DNA of 64,000 nt from Limnomonas spitsbergensis. Its lineage: Eukaryota; Chlorophyta; Chlorophyceae; Chlamydomonadales. A program made the translations under genes and the position numbers. Within the stretch, counting starts at the first letter, position 1. Each line of letters opens with the position of its first letter. The stretch is from positions 3,534,001 through 3,598,000 of the forward strand of contig JAYJMM010000102.1 in NCBI GenBank assembly GCA_037349105.1, given 5' to 3'. Shown here piece after piece: positions 33,430-44,952 of this stretch. The notes beneath the pieces were generated by a model. The model did no database searches and was not told the DNA's origin. It saw nothing but the letters and a program-made list of their open reading frames with translations.

Positions 33430-34170
33430 GTCTGTGTCCTGAGTACGGCTGTGTGCATTATGTCCCTTCATGGCATTGTATAACATACGGATATTTTGAT
33501 CCTAGCCTCAAGGCAAGCATATTTCCTTGTGTCTGTTTTTTGAACATCCAAGGCAGTCCCACACTCCCACTGTATGCCCAAGCAGGTTTCATGGCATAAT
33601 ATAATGGCACGCTGAGAAATGACGGAAGGATGTTTGGTTACATCGATCGTTTTAGGAAAGGCTGCAGATTTGAGTAGCCTGTAGCTGCATGCTTCAATAA
33701 AACACTTAAGCCTAGAACCCTGGATCCTTGCTTGCAACTTGCAGCTGCACAGGTCTTTTCTGTGCATATTGTACGTTTGGCGTGGCTTATTCTACATGCT
33801 TAGTTGCTTACGCCGCTTCATGCGAGCCCATGCCCCTGTGGCTGGCAGGTCTCACCTCCAGCACATGAGCAACTACACCGGGCTATGCAGCAGCAAGCTC
33901 ACGTCTCCATGTCGTGCTCAGTGGCGTCGGCTGTGTGAGCTTCTATCGGATCAGCCTTGCCCCGGACATGCCTCTCCCTTGCTCTTCAGTATGGCTGTTG
34001 CAGCCTTCGCATGGCATTCTCGCGAGTGCATGGTTGGTGGTTTGCGCGGCAGCTGTGGAAGTCATGGAATGGGGCGTTGGTACCTCTGGGCGCAGGTTTC
34101 GGATAGCGAGGAGGAGGAAGGTAGGCTTGATTGCTCCCTGTTTCTTATACCAGCCTTCCTCCCCCTCTTT
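33430..34170. other. no assigned gene
   Basis: Open plus-strand frames cover 33739-34411 but contain no recognised domain, and the segment after 34175 is antisense to module A. Parts could be upstream exons of the oxygenase-like gene that starts to be recognisable at 34598; I cannot support any of them. Confidence 0.3.
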
Positions 34171-34174
34171 CTTT

Positions 34175-34310
34175 ACACCGATGGATGAGCAGGCCAATTT
34201 TGTGCCCTGTGCCTTCCACCGGGTTGCTCTGCATTTTCTGCAAGACTTTGTGTCTCTGGCCTCTGTCCCCTCTGTGTGGCAGAAGGTGCCCCCATCCCAC
34301 CCTTGCATTA
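34175..34310 (-). repeat. dispersed module A, copy 2
   Basis: This is the minus-strand match to 3849-4035: CACCTTCTGCCACACAGAGG, GAGGCCAGAGACACAA, CCCGGTGGAAGGCACA, CTCATCCATCGGTGT. It lacks the roughly 50-bp middle insert of copy 1. In one frame both read ...FC......ARDT, which hints at an old coding origin. Confidence 0.6.
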
Positions 34311-34597
34311 CCGTCGGGGGAGAGGGTGAGCGGTTAGCCTTGCAGCTCAACTTGCCGCCTGTCATTCTCCATGAGCACATTCTCTCTTTCATGTCTGGAG
34401 CTCGTCAATAAATTATGTATAAGATGATTGATGTCGGTATAATTGCTTGCAGGTTTGCGCACATGACCTCACCCTGTTGAGGATTGTCTTGATGTATGGC
34501 GGTGATATGAATAGCAGGTACGGGTTTTTCATTCTGGTTATAGCTGTTGGGCTGAGTTCCTAAATATTCTATGACACATACGTTGTTTATTTTGCAG

Positions 34598-37500
34598 GCG
34601 GCTTTGCCCACTATGCTACCTCGACCTGCTGAATGTGGACCACGAGTGGTTGGCAAATTCAGCAGTGGTGTCACTCTCCACCCATGTCCAATATTTCAAG
34701 AATGAGGTGAATAATACAGATTGCGACCGTGTCGCCCCCCGACCCCTGCCAAAGAAAACTAATTAGGTGTCGTGCTGCCCCCCGACTACCTACCAAAGAA
34801 AACGAATAAGGTGTCGTGCCGCCCCCTGACCCCCTGCCAAAGAAAACTAATCAGGTGTCGTGCTGCCCCCGATCCCCTACCAAAGAAAACTAATCAGGTG
34901 TCGTGCCGCCCCCTGACCCCCTACCAAATAAAACTAATCAGGTGTCATGCCGCCCCACGACCCCCTACCAAAGAAAACTAATCAGGTGCCGTGCTGCCCC
35001 CCGACCCCCTACCAAAGAAAACTAATCAGGTGCCGTGCTGCCCCCTGACCCCTTACCAAAGAAAACTTATCAGGTGTAGTGCCGCCCCCCGACCCCCTAC
35101 CAAAGAAAACTAATCAGGTTTCATGCCGCCCCCTGACCCCCTGCCAAAGAAACCTTATCAGGTGTCGTGCCGCCCCCCGACCCCCTACCAAAGAAAACTT
35201 ATCAGGTGTCGTGACGCCCCCCGACCCCCTGCCAAAGAAAACTTATCAGGTGTCGTGCCGCCCCCTGACCCCCTACCGAAGAAAACTTATCAGGTGTCAT
35301 GCCGCCCCCCGACCCCCTACCAAAGAAAACTAATCAGGTGTCGTGCCGCCCCCTGACCCCCTACCAAAGAAAACTAAATAGGTGTCGTGCCGCCCCCGGA
35401 CCCCCTGCCAAAGAAACCTTATCAGGTGTCGTGCCGCCCCCTGACCCCCTACCAAAGACAACTAATAAGGTGTCGTGCCGCCCCCCGACCCCCTGCCAAA
35501 GAAAACCAATCAGGGGCGGCACGACACCTGGAAAGTGCGGTGTTGCGGTTGGGCCATGGGTTGTTAATTTACTTCGGTACATCAGGCTGAACAGCCAAGA
35601 GCCTTGTAGCTTGGTGCACACTAGCTCGGACCAGTGGATAGCAAGCCTAGGCAGGATGTGAAGGAAGAGAAAGTGAGCGCTGACGCTATAAGCTTCGGGG
35701 ATGCGGTCGGTCCATGGGTTATTAATTTACACGGGGGGCGGCATGCCGGCATGACGCTTGAATAGTTTTCTTTGGCAGGTGGTCGGGGGCGGCTCGACGC
35801 CTGATTAGTATTCTTTGGCGGTGGGGTCGGGGGGCGGCAATGACAGGCAAAGGGGGGAAATGATTAGTGCGGGTCCTCGGCTGGTGTTGGGCCAACGCCG
35901 TATGCCTGGCCAGAGCGGGGAGTGAGTTGAGGTCGGATAGCATGACAAACTCTGAGAGAATGGAGGAGGCTCAGATCAAGGAGTAGGGCAGGGCTGGGAA
36001 GCGGGGCCTGAGAGGGTATTCGCGCTAGAGAGCTGCCAGAAATCACACTGGGTGTAGGCTAGTGAGCAGGACAAATCTGAATTTAAGTCGGGGCTCTTCA
36101 GGGGGGCATCGATATTTGAACCTCTTTAGCCCCCCCCCCCTATCCCAGTCCAGCCCCTGTCACCCATAACCCTCTCCCTGATCTAGGACCTACTTTACCG
36201 CCACTCATCACTTTCCTCGTTTTAATATTGTAGGTGGATTGTTACTTGGCTGGGGGGACCCACTCACTTGACCCTGCCATGTCTGAGGTCGAGGTCGCTT
36301 TGCTGGAGGGAGTTGAAGTTGCGGCCTTGTATCGTGGCAACATAGGCACTGAGTTCTCAACGAACAACGCACGTGTCCAGGCCAAGCGCCCCAAGGCAAA
36401 GGCAACGCCATTATCAGCTAAGCAAACAGTGGGACGGCCCATCGGGCTCCTTGGAGGTAGCCGAACTCGAGCGCGGTCCAAAGCCGTAGATCTGCTGGAA
36501 CTGGCTGGTACCCCAGTGGAACAGAGCTTGCTAAAGAAGCAGCGTGAACATGTTCATTCAACACTTGAGGTCAACATGACGCCAGTGCTGACACCCTCCC
36601 ACCTTTCCATGGGTGCTGGTGCACTGGACAAGATCAATTCTCTGCTCTGCACAAAGGACGACGACCTCCCGGAGGTGGGTGACAAGCTAGTTCCACTTGT
36701 AGTCTGGAAGAGGTTGTCACTTTGTGTGTGATGTTGGTACGGCCACGCACATCTTCCTAAAGTGACCTACACCCACACAGAGTGTGATTGTTACCCAGAG
36801 CGGCGATTTTAGGGTGGCACATCTCCATAATGTCACGAGTCGACAAGGCTTTAAGGACAGGGCCAATCATGTGCAATTGGCACTGCAGAAGTCGGCTCCC
36901 ACCGGCCATTTCTGATACAGGCCCTTGTGGCCTCTAACGAGTGAGTGCAATAGCTCGATTGGGTACTTTATAATGCGCACAACATCTGAATGTGAAACTT
37001 CATTGGCATGCAGGGTAGCAGCTGGAGACCTGAAGGTCATCAGAGACCACTATGTTGGGACTTTGAACAATCCGTTTGATGTCCTGATGGTGCGGCACCA
37101 GAGCCTCGATAGCTCTGTGGAGTGGGCTGAACATGCTGCGGCGAACAGAGATGAGCGTTTGACCTCCATGACTGAGATAACACAGGACTGCATAATCTTG
37201 GACTTCACTCCTGGTACAGTTGCCGAGAGGGTGCACGCGTCGACAGTGGTGTCCAGGTGCGTGCGTTTATCTCTTGAGACTTCAAATTGTGCCCGATGAG
37301 CTGGAAAGGGGATTCATCAATTATCAGGCCTTCTTTTTGTCCGTCCTTTGTCGCTTGTCCGACATGGTGTTGCCGAAGAGAACATGTACGGGGCACATGG
37401 TGCCGTATTTTGTACCATGTCTATATACCTGGTCCTGTCCTTGCTCTGTGTACCTCTCTTGACATTCCACCTCATGGTCGCCGATAATCTACTGCTATTT

Positions 37501-38504
37501 CTATTACCAATAGGTAGCAGGATGCATCTCACAAGAGTCTGCTCGACATATACCAGACAGGCGAGAAGGACGGTCATGTGACGAGATAGAAACAATGCAC
37601 GAGGTTTTAACTTCCTGAACTTGGGACAATCTACCAACTGTCATAGCGTGAGTTAATACCACCATCGTGTTACTAATTTAATGAAAGCATGGTCTTAATG
37701 TGTCGGACCTAATTCTTGTTTCGAAGTGTCATGGCTAAGAATGCTTGAGGCCAACGGCTCAAACCGTTGTGCCTCAAGCTAGCCTAAAATCAAAATTGCT
37801 CTCGCTCTACCTTCAACCTGATATATCTTGAACTGTTGTGTGCGTATCACTGCACTGCATGTCTCAGTGTGTCGTTTGTTTTTATTAGGGTTACGGGCGG
37901 TCCACTCTATGCAAGTCCCACGATAGGTTAACACGACTCTTTGGTTGAGACACCCGAATGCTACTCTCTCCGTGACCGTCTTTCGGCCTGGGTTTTTTAA
38001 TGGCATCCCCTGCTGGAACTATGCACTGCCATTTTTCCTTTGCAGGGACAGCATCGGGAGGGGAACGTGGAGGCATACAAGGGAAGCCGGACAGGACAGG
38101 CTGATGGGTTGGCAGGTGTCATGAACCCTGTGTTGAGCGAAATGGCCCGCGTCATGCCCCAGATGGTGAGACTCCATGAGGACGCTTGCTCAGGCGTTGG
38201 AGAATTCCGATTGCCCGGCTTGAATATTTCCTTCTCATCAGCGCATTTGACTCGCAATGCTTCTCTCGCTTCCCACATCGACAAGCGCGACCAAAGTGCT
38301 GGTACAATCATCATGTGGAGTCAAGATGCGCGCGCCAATGGTGGATGCTTTGTCCTCGACTGCTGCATGGTGAAAATGATGCTCGCTGGTGTCACTGTCG
38401 CCAATGTCAACTCTGTTTATCATTTGCACGGTAGCACGAGCCTAACCAGGGGATCAAGGATGGGTATTGCCTTGGTGCATGCACAATCAGTGCACCGTCA
38501 CTAG
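34598..38504 (+). CDS. probable 2-oxoglutarate/Fe(II) dioxygenase (TET/JBP-like?), partial exon model
   Basis: Supported exons: 34598-34706 (LCPLCYLDLLN...YFKNE), 36234-36674 (in phase with the former, joining at YFKNE/VDCYL), 37014-37256, and the last exon 38046-38504. The phases at 36674/37014 and 37256/38046 do not fit, so at least one small exon or an altered boundary is missing. The last exon carries the dioxygenase signature: SHIDKRD (HxD, codons 38274-38282), GGCFVL in the core strand, HLHGST (distal His at 38427-38429, about 50 residues on) and an Arg about 7-10 residues later (38448 or 38457) before MGIAL. That spacing is typical of 2OG-Fe(II) enzymes. HxDk.D...GT...W....GG.F and LHG suggest the TET/JBP-type DNA-modifying branch, but a prolyl-hydroxylase-like enzyme is also possible. 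The N-terminal part is not recognised and the true start is unknown. Confidence 0.6.
34729..35513 (+). repeat. 44-bp tandem repeat, about 18 copies, in an intron
   Basis: The unit is close to GGTGTCGTGCCGCCCCCCGA plus CCCCCTACCAAAGAAAACTA plus ATCA. It starts 22 bp after the donor of exon 34598-34706 and fills the first part of that intron. Units differ by single bases (TACC or TGCC, AACT or AACC, CCCGA or CCTGA). Confidence 0.95.
35514..35845 (-). repeat. inverted 44-bp units and a short direct repeat
   Basis: Directly after the array, GGCGGCACGACACC is a partial unit in reverse. Two further reversed units lie at about 35758-35801 and 35802-35845 (AGT.TTCTTTGGC..GTGGTCGGGGG). GCGGT(T/C)GG(G/T)CCATGGGTT, continuing to TTAATTTAC, occurs at 35545 and 35703. 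The array thus has an inverted outgrowth. Confidence 0.8.
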
Positions 38505-38757
38505 GGCTCGCAATATGGCTTGCAAATGAGTCACGTGGCATTGATTTGAGCTCGCCACGTGACCACTGCCATTGGGATTATTATGATATAATACCATGCC
38601 CAGTGATTTGCCCTTTGATGTACATGGCCCCCCAACGACGCCCCTTCCTAGGTAACGATTCTTTTTATTTTCATATGCTGTTGGAAATCCATTAACTCCT
38701 TGAAGCGACTCCAGGTTTCACATTTACGGTCATAAAGTTACACCGAACAGTGTACAG

Positions 38758-38760
<3 letters not shown>

Positions 38761-38829
<69 letters not shown>

Positions 38830-38830
38830 T
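38761..38830. repeat. (TA)n microsatellite
   Basis: An almost pure AT dinucleotide run, interrupted by GTATATG steps. Confidence 0.97.
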
Positions 38831-38877
38831 TTCTCTACGAGATCAAAAATCAGTTGATGGCGACTTCAACTCAATAT

Positions 38878-39448
38878 GGGCTACACGAGTCCATGGAGCC
38901 ATCAGCGAGGGGCGGTAGTGGCCTGGGTCCTCTACTATATTGAAGCTGAATGGGGTACTGACCGCAATACGGGCTACACTAGATCATGGAGCCACAAGCG
39001 TACAGTGGTAGTAGCCTGGGTTCTCTACGACCTCAAACATAATAGGATCAGAGCTCGATGTGGGCTACACACTCAAGTCCTCGGAGCCACAAGCAAGGGG
39101 AGGTAGTGGCCTGGGTTAGTTCTCTACGAGATGAAAACTGGCTGGGCTGATGAGCATAGGATGGGCTACACTAGTCCATGGAGCCATCAGTGAGGGGGTA
39201 GTGGCCTGGGTTCTCTACGAGCTTGAAGCTGAATGGGGTATGGAACATAGGATGGGCTACACTAGTCCATGGAGCCATCAGCGAGAGGGGGGTAGTGACC
39301 TGGGTTCTCTACTAGCTCAAAACTGGTTGGGGTATTGAGCATATGATGGGCCGCACTAGTCCATGGAGCCATCAGCGAGGGGGGGAGTGGACGGGGTTCT
39401 CCACGTGCTTGAAGCTGAATGGGGTATTGAGCATAGGATGGGCTACAC
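38878..39448 (+). repeat. six ~90-101-bp tandem units ending at the palindrome edge
   Basis: Units begin GGGCTACACTAGTCCATGGA at 38878, 38971, 39062, 39163, 39253 and 39348, and continue through GCCATCAGCGAGGGG, GTGGCCTGGGTTCTCTACGA and GCTGAATGGGGTATTGAGCA. A seventh unit starts at 39440 and is cut after GGGCTACAC, exactly where the left palindrome arm begins (39449). Confidence 0.92.
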
Positions 39449-40079
39449 TAAGGCTTCCAGCGGTAAACTCTTGCTGTCAAGTTATTCCTGCCAATATTTC
39501 GTATCGTATTAAGCCACAGCACCGGCCCATCGCCCTACACCTCACGAGCCTAACTCAAAAGCACGCAAATCTCTCTGTGCCACCAGTACATGTCTGCCTA
39601 TGTATCCATGTTACCACTCAAATCCGACTCGTCAGCACTAATGGTGCTAAGCTATGTAATATTGCCTTCATCCATTGTCACACTTACGGTACTTGATACT
39701 GGAACTTTTCAGAAAAGTTAGCAATCGTGCGTATCTCGTTTTTGCCCAGGGTTGACATGCACGAGGCTTGCTGTGGCTCCTGCCACCTCTTGTGGAAGTC
39801 GTGTTAAACCCTGTCACCCCAACCACAACGAATCAGCTCGGTGACTTCCGATAGTGTGCTCGTCACCACGTGAAGGTCAATCTTGGTTTGTGGACCTCCA
39901 GCGGTAAGTACACCCTCCTTATGGAACAACTTGTATTTCACCTACGCATCCCAGGAATAGCATTCGAGCCAGAATAAGGCATGACATGGCATGGTCAGGT
40001 CAGGTCCAGTCCGGGCAAAGGGCAAAAGGCAGACAGTGCATTGGAGGGCAGGAATGGCATGCACGACATGGCAGGGCAG

Positions 40080-41975
40080 GGCAGGGCAGGGGGCAGGGCA
40101 GACAGGGGGCAGGGCAGACAGGGGGCAGGGTAGACAGGGGGCAGGGCAGACAGGGGGCTGGGGGGGTAGGGGGCAGGGCAGAGAGGGGGCATGGCAGAGA
40201 TGGGGCAGGGCAGACAGGGGGCAGGGTAGACAGAGGGCAGGGCAGACAGGGGGCTGGGGGGCAGGGGGCAGGGCAAGGCAGGGCTGAGGAGGGCAGGGGG
40301 CAAGGCAGGGCAGGGCTGGGGAGGGCAGGGCAGGGCAGGGCAGGGCAGGGCAGGGCATGGCTGGGAAGGGCAGGGCAGGGCAGGTTTGGGCTGGGCTGGG
40401 CTGGGCTGGACAAGGCTGGGTTGGGCTGTGCTGGGGGCTGGGGGCTGGGGGCTGGGCGCTGGGCGCTGGGCGCTGGGCGCTGGGCGCTGGGCGCTGGGCG
40501 CTGGGCGCTGGGCGCTGGGCGCTGGGCGCTGGGCGCTGGGCGCTGGGCGCTGGGCGCTGGGCGCTGGGCGCTGGGCGCTGGGCGCTGGGCGCGGGGCGCT
40601 GGGCGCGGGGCGCTGGGCGCGGGGCGCTGGGCGCGGGGCGCTGGGCAGGGCGCTGGGCAGGGGGCTGGGCAGGGGGCTGGGCAGGGGGCTGGGCAGGGGG
40701 CTGGGCAGGGGGCTGGGCAGGGGGCTGGGCAGGGGGCTGGGCAGGGGGCTGGGCAGGGGGCTGGGCAGAGGGCTGGGCAGGGGGCTGGGCAGGGGGCTGG
40801 GCAGAGGGCTGGGCAGGGGGCTGGGCAGGGGGCTGGGCAGGGGGCTGGGCAGGGGGCTGGGCAGGGGGCTGGGCAGGGGGCTGGGCAGGGGGCTGGGCAG
40901 GGGGCAGGGCAGGGGGCAGGGCAGGGGGCAGGGCAGGGGGCAGGGCAGGGGGCAGGGCAGGGGGCAGGGCAGGGGGCAGGGCAGGGCAGGGCAGGGCAGG
41001 GCAGGGGGCTGGGCAGGGGGCAGGGCAGGGGGCAGGGCAGGGGGCAGGGCAGGGCAGGGCAGGGCAGGGCAGGGCAGGGCAGGGCAGGGCAGGGCAGGGC
41101 AGGGCAGGGCAGGGCAGGGCAGGGCAGGGCAGGGCAGGGCAGGGCAGGGCAGGGCAGGGCAGGGCAGGGCAGGGCAGGGCAGGGCAGGGCAGGGCAGGGC
41201 AGGGCAGGGCAGGGCAGGGCAGGGCAGGGCAGGGCAGGGCAGGGCAGGGCAGGGCAGGGCAGGGCAGGGCAGGGCAGGGCAGGGCAGGGCAGGGCAGGGC
41301 AGGGCAGGGCAGGGCAGGGCAGGGCAGGGCAGGGCAGGGCAGGGCAGGGCAGGGCAGGGCAGGGCAGGGCAGGGCAGGGCAGGGCAGGGCAGGGCAGGGC
41401 AGGGCAGGGCAGGGCAGGGCAGGGCAGGGCAGGGCAGGGCAGGGCAGGGCAGGGCAGGGCAGGGCAGGGCAGGGCAGGGCAGGGCAGGGCAGGGCAGGGC
41501 AGGGCAGGGCAGGGCAGGGCAGGGCAGGGCAGGGCAGGGCAGGGCAGGGCAGGGCAGGGCAGGGCAGGGCAGGGCAGGGCAGGGCAGGGCAGGGCAGGGC
41601 AGGGCAGGGCAGGGCAGGGCAGGGCAGGGCAGGGCAGGGCAGGGCAGGGCAGGGCAGGGCAGGGCAGGGCAGGGCAGGGCAGGGCAGGGCAGGGCAGGGC
41701 AGGGCAGGGCAGGGCAGGGCAGGGCAGGGCAGGGCAGGGCAGGGCAGGGCAGGGCAGGGCAGGGCAGGGCAGGGCAGGGCAGGGCAGGGCAGGGCAGGGC
41801 AGGGCAGGGCAGGGCAGGGCAGGGCAGGGCAGGGCAGGGCAGGGCAGGGCAGGGCAGGGCAGGGCAGGGCAGGGCAGGGCAGGGCAGGGCAGGGCAAGGC
41901 AGGGCAGGGCAGGGCAGGGCAGGGCAGGGCAGGGCAGGGCAGGGCAGGGCAGGGCAGGGCAGGGCAGGGCAGGGC
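40080..41975 (+). repeat. left-arm minisatellites: 12-mer, 7-mer and 5-mer blocks
   Basis: Three blocks follow each other. About 40452-40645 is GGGCGCT heptamers, later with GGGCGCG variants. About 40660-41040 is 12-mers GGGGGCTGGGCA and then GGGGGCAGGGCA. 41046-41975 is 186 copies of AGGGC with a single visible variant (AAGGC at 41896). 40080-40450 is irregular CAGGGCAGACAGGGGG sequence that is shared with the other arm. All frames are stop-free on both strands, so the long open frames are not genes. Confidence 0.97.
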
Positions 41976-43115
41976 ACTCTCCTCTGACAGCGAACCAGGG
42001 GGGTGCATGTTGCGTTGTTAGTTTTAGGAAGTTGGGTTTCAAAATTCAAATCCCTGAACCCTCATCCCGGGACCCCTTGCCCTCCCACATACCTATCCTT
42101 TGTATGGCTGCATGTGGACTTACCTGGTCATGCATGGTGGGGTGTCATGCATGCAATCATGATGGCCGTGTCATGCACACCCATGGCTGCAGGCAGATCC
42201 AATCTTACGAGAACGAAGAGTTTGCCTGCCATTTATGAAGCCCTCTTAGGGCATCAGGTCATCCCACAGCAGGGGTCGTCGTCTCGAACTGACGCGGATT
42301 TTCCGAGGCATCGCTGAGTTTTGGCTCCTTTTGGCGACGAGGTAGATTCAACCAACTCGGAGTGATGGCGCACTTTGCAGGATAACAGCATCTATGTAAA
42401 TGCCTGCATGGCTCACTGCCGAATAATGCCACCCAATCATCTGATAGAGGAGACTTCACAATGTGTTCTGGTTACGGAATATGAGACAAATCCCCTATCC
42501 CACCCCAGTCATACAAATCACACTTGGCAGTCTGCTGGCTGGCTTCCAAGGTGCAATGGTGCATGGCTGGCAGTTCTCATCAGCACCATGGGGGGGGGGC
42601 ATGATTGGCTCCCCCTAATTGGCTCTATTCCTTCTCAGCTGGGGCATCAGTTCGCTCGTGATGAAATGCTGGTGCTCAAGTCCATCTCCCTCAAATTGCA
42701 GCCGTGGTCCGTTTCTTTGCCCCATGACTCTCGAACGGAACCCTTCTTGCCATTTCCTAATCCCGTAGTTGTTAGCACGCTGCAGGTCAAGCTTGACACA
42801 TACCGGTGCCGTGCTTGCCTATCTGTCCTAAGGAACCCCAAGAGCGGGGGTCTCAATTCAATCAGAATCATGTCTGATCGGGGCGTGCCGTTTTGGATTT
42901 GGCCCTTCGTGGTTACAACAGCATCTTTTGGCATTGATCAAATAAATGTAGGTCACCAGAAAATCAGGGGTCCTCAACAACTGGAGCAAAGCCATGCCTT
43001 TTTCACACGAAGGCCTGGATTTCATGCAAATTTAGTGTCGAAATCTGACATGGCATTGGGGTGGTCCATGACTAGAATCCGGGTGATTCCAGTCCCTTTA
43101 AACGGCCCATGTCCC

Positions 43116-43486
43116 CAACCAGTTTATGACGTGACACCTCTGGCGCCTGCTCAAATAAAATTCGGCCACATCGGCAGACAAAAAGCCAAGTTGGAAAATC
43201 CAAGGGAGAAGTCACAAGAGGAAAGAAAGGAAAGAAAATTGACCTGCAAATTTGACATGCCAAGACAGCAAAGAGGTCAGGCAAACTGTGACCCCTGCCC
43301 TGAAGAGACTAGCCTTCAACAAGCTCAACTACATGTTCCACAAAAGCAAGGGCCTCCCCTGCCTGCCACCCCTGCCTGGGACCCCGGTAAAGCTGGTGGC
43401 AGTCTGTAGCACTGATCTGGGGACCAGCCCATCCCGCTCCGTAAGTACCGCCTTGATGTTGGGGCAATGATCATTGCGCCATCCTC
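43116..43486 (-). repeat. module C/B copy 2, left arm
   Basis: This is the mirror of 49880-50250. The minus strand reads ALAFVEHVVELVEG-type sequence (here GLAFVEHVVELVEG-like, with CTTGCTTTTGTGG) to a TAG at 43311-43309. A T-rich tail follows, then the worn box ATGTGGCCGAATTTTA and GGCGCCAGAGGTGTCACGTC. Confidence 0.6.
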
Positions 43487-43741
43487 TAGTGTCGGCTGTG
43501 CTCACCGCGCCAACCAGTCAAAATGCCACCTAAAGGATATAAGGAGGTGAAATTCAACACCGAAATTCAGGTAGGGCATGCAGATGAGTAGCTAAAATGC
43601 ATGGCAATTTCTGAGGGGACACCAGTGCTCGGTTTGGTGGTCCCCGGATCTCCTCTGCCAATTGCATGCTGCAATATGAGTAAAGGGTGAAGTGGGACAA
43701 GTACACTAAAGTGCTGCACAGTGCACACTGACGGGCAAAAA

Positions 43742-44171
43742 CGTTACACCTCTGGGCCCTGCTTAAAACGACTCGGCCGCGTGGGCGCCTAATTAAAAGT
43801 TTGAAAACAAACAAAAAAGGGGGCAGAAAAAAAGGAAGAGTAGGAAATAAAGTGAATGGACAGAAAAAAGGCTGGAAAAGAAACATTAAAGTTCCAGCCT
43901 CTAAAAACGTCTACGCCTCAACGATATCTACCACGTCTTCCACAAAAGCCAGGGCATCCCACACAAGCCTGCCCCGGTACAACTCGAAACATCTCTAGCA
44001 CCACTCGAGGGACCTGCCCATCCCCGCTCTTGCACGTTGGATGCAATGCTTCCTCCACATACTCGCCGTCACCCCTGGCCCAACATTGCTGGCAGTCTCA
44101 CCGTCTGTCATCACGCTGCTGATCGCTGCGCCATCCTGAAGGTGAATGGCTGAATCAACTAGCGCTAGCAC
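43742..44171 (-). repeat. module C/B copy 1, left arm
   Basis: This is the mirror of 49195-49624. The minus strand runs through DALAFVEDVVDIVEA-like sequence to a TAG, a T-rich tract, GGCGCCCACGCGGCCGAG and GGGCCCAGAGGTGTAACG. It begins just inside the site of the solo-LTR-like insertion. Confidence 0.65.
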
Positions 44172-44202
44172 CTGTGTGACAGGTAGCGGCTCTAGGTTAG
44201 TT

Positions 44203-44952
44203 TGTCGCGGCACAGGGGTGCACCCTAAACAAGTACTAATAAACTCTTACAGAGGTTATAGTAGGAGCCTCTCGATCCACTGCTGTAACTCAGTGAACTC
44301 AGCTCGATAACAGGTGATAGCTCTTGCTACTTCACCTGGACTTCTTCGATACTGTTGACAGGATTCCATAAAGCCTCGACTCTTGAGGTACTTCTAGACT
44401 TCCTGGGACGATCTTGGGCGAATGTGGCCGTTGATCCGCTGTGAAGAGTCGCTTGCTTGGCGACTTCTGATGACTGAAGATATCTCTGATAAATCAGATG
44501 GTCGACTTGGAGCCACATGAAAGGCTTTGTAGTGGAGATGTGATGGTTGGTTGGTGGTAATATCCAGCTGTAGGGCTGGAGATATGCCTTGTTAAGAGGC
44601 AGGAACAACTCTAATTGTTGCAGATTGTCGACTGTTGGCCTAGATGCTCTGCCAGCTTCGTATCAGGAGACTTGTTGATGCTTATAGGGTCGCTGTTGGC
44701 CTAGATGCTCTGCCAGTTTCCCCTTAGTAAGACTTTGATTGACGTTTAACTTGCAGATCGATATTAAAGAACAATAGCTGGAAACGTTAAGAGTCTATTG
44801 AAGGCCGTGAAATCAAGTAAGAAAGAAAAAGTAAAGGACCCAGTTCGGGATCCCCTAAGACGGCAGACACACTTGTTCAGATTCACACATAACTTCCAAC
44901 CGAAAAAGCAGTTGGCGCAGTCAAATGCACGGTGCAGTTATACGTCGTGACA
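44203..44952. mobile_element. 750-bp solo-LTR-like insertion present only in the left arm
   Basis: The element begins TGTCGCGGC and ends GTCGTGACA, giving TG...CA termini and an imperfect 9-bp inverted end. Flanks are AGTT (44199-44202) and AGTC (44953-44956). The right arm at about 49160-49172 has the unoccupied site with a single AGTC (CTAGGTCAGTCGCTG on the left-arm strand). Internally CTGTTGGCCTAGATGCTCTG is directly repeated at 44632 and 44693. The element has no coding capacity. A solo LTR is the simplest reading; another TG...CA element is possible. Confidence 0.7.

Noticed and set aside
32635..33483. Repetitive 167-282-codon frames on both strands
   Set aside because: A 30-bp repeat without stops yields ten-residue periodic translations in all frames; no non-repeat domain is attached.
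39942..42238. Open frames of 530-750 codons on both strands in the left palindrome arm
   Set aside because: They consist of GQGRA, PALPC and similar repeats produced by 5-, 7- and 12-bp stop-free tandem units read in every frame; there is no start context or non-repeat domain.
42375..43409. 344-codon frame present in both palindrome arms (mirror 49957-50991)
   Set aside because: It lacks an ATG start and any family signature, and is antisense to module C. The arm-to-arm differences that I could see (for example Gly-Ile versus Ser-Met, Arg versus Thr, Gln versus Pro) change the residue, so there is no sign of selection on this frame. Presence in both arms reflects the duplication only.
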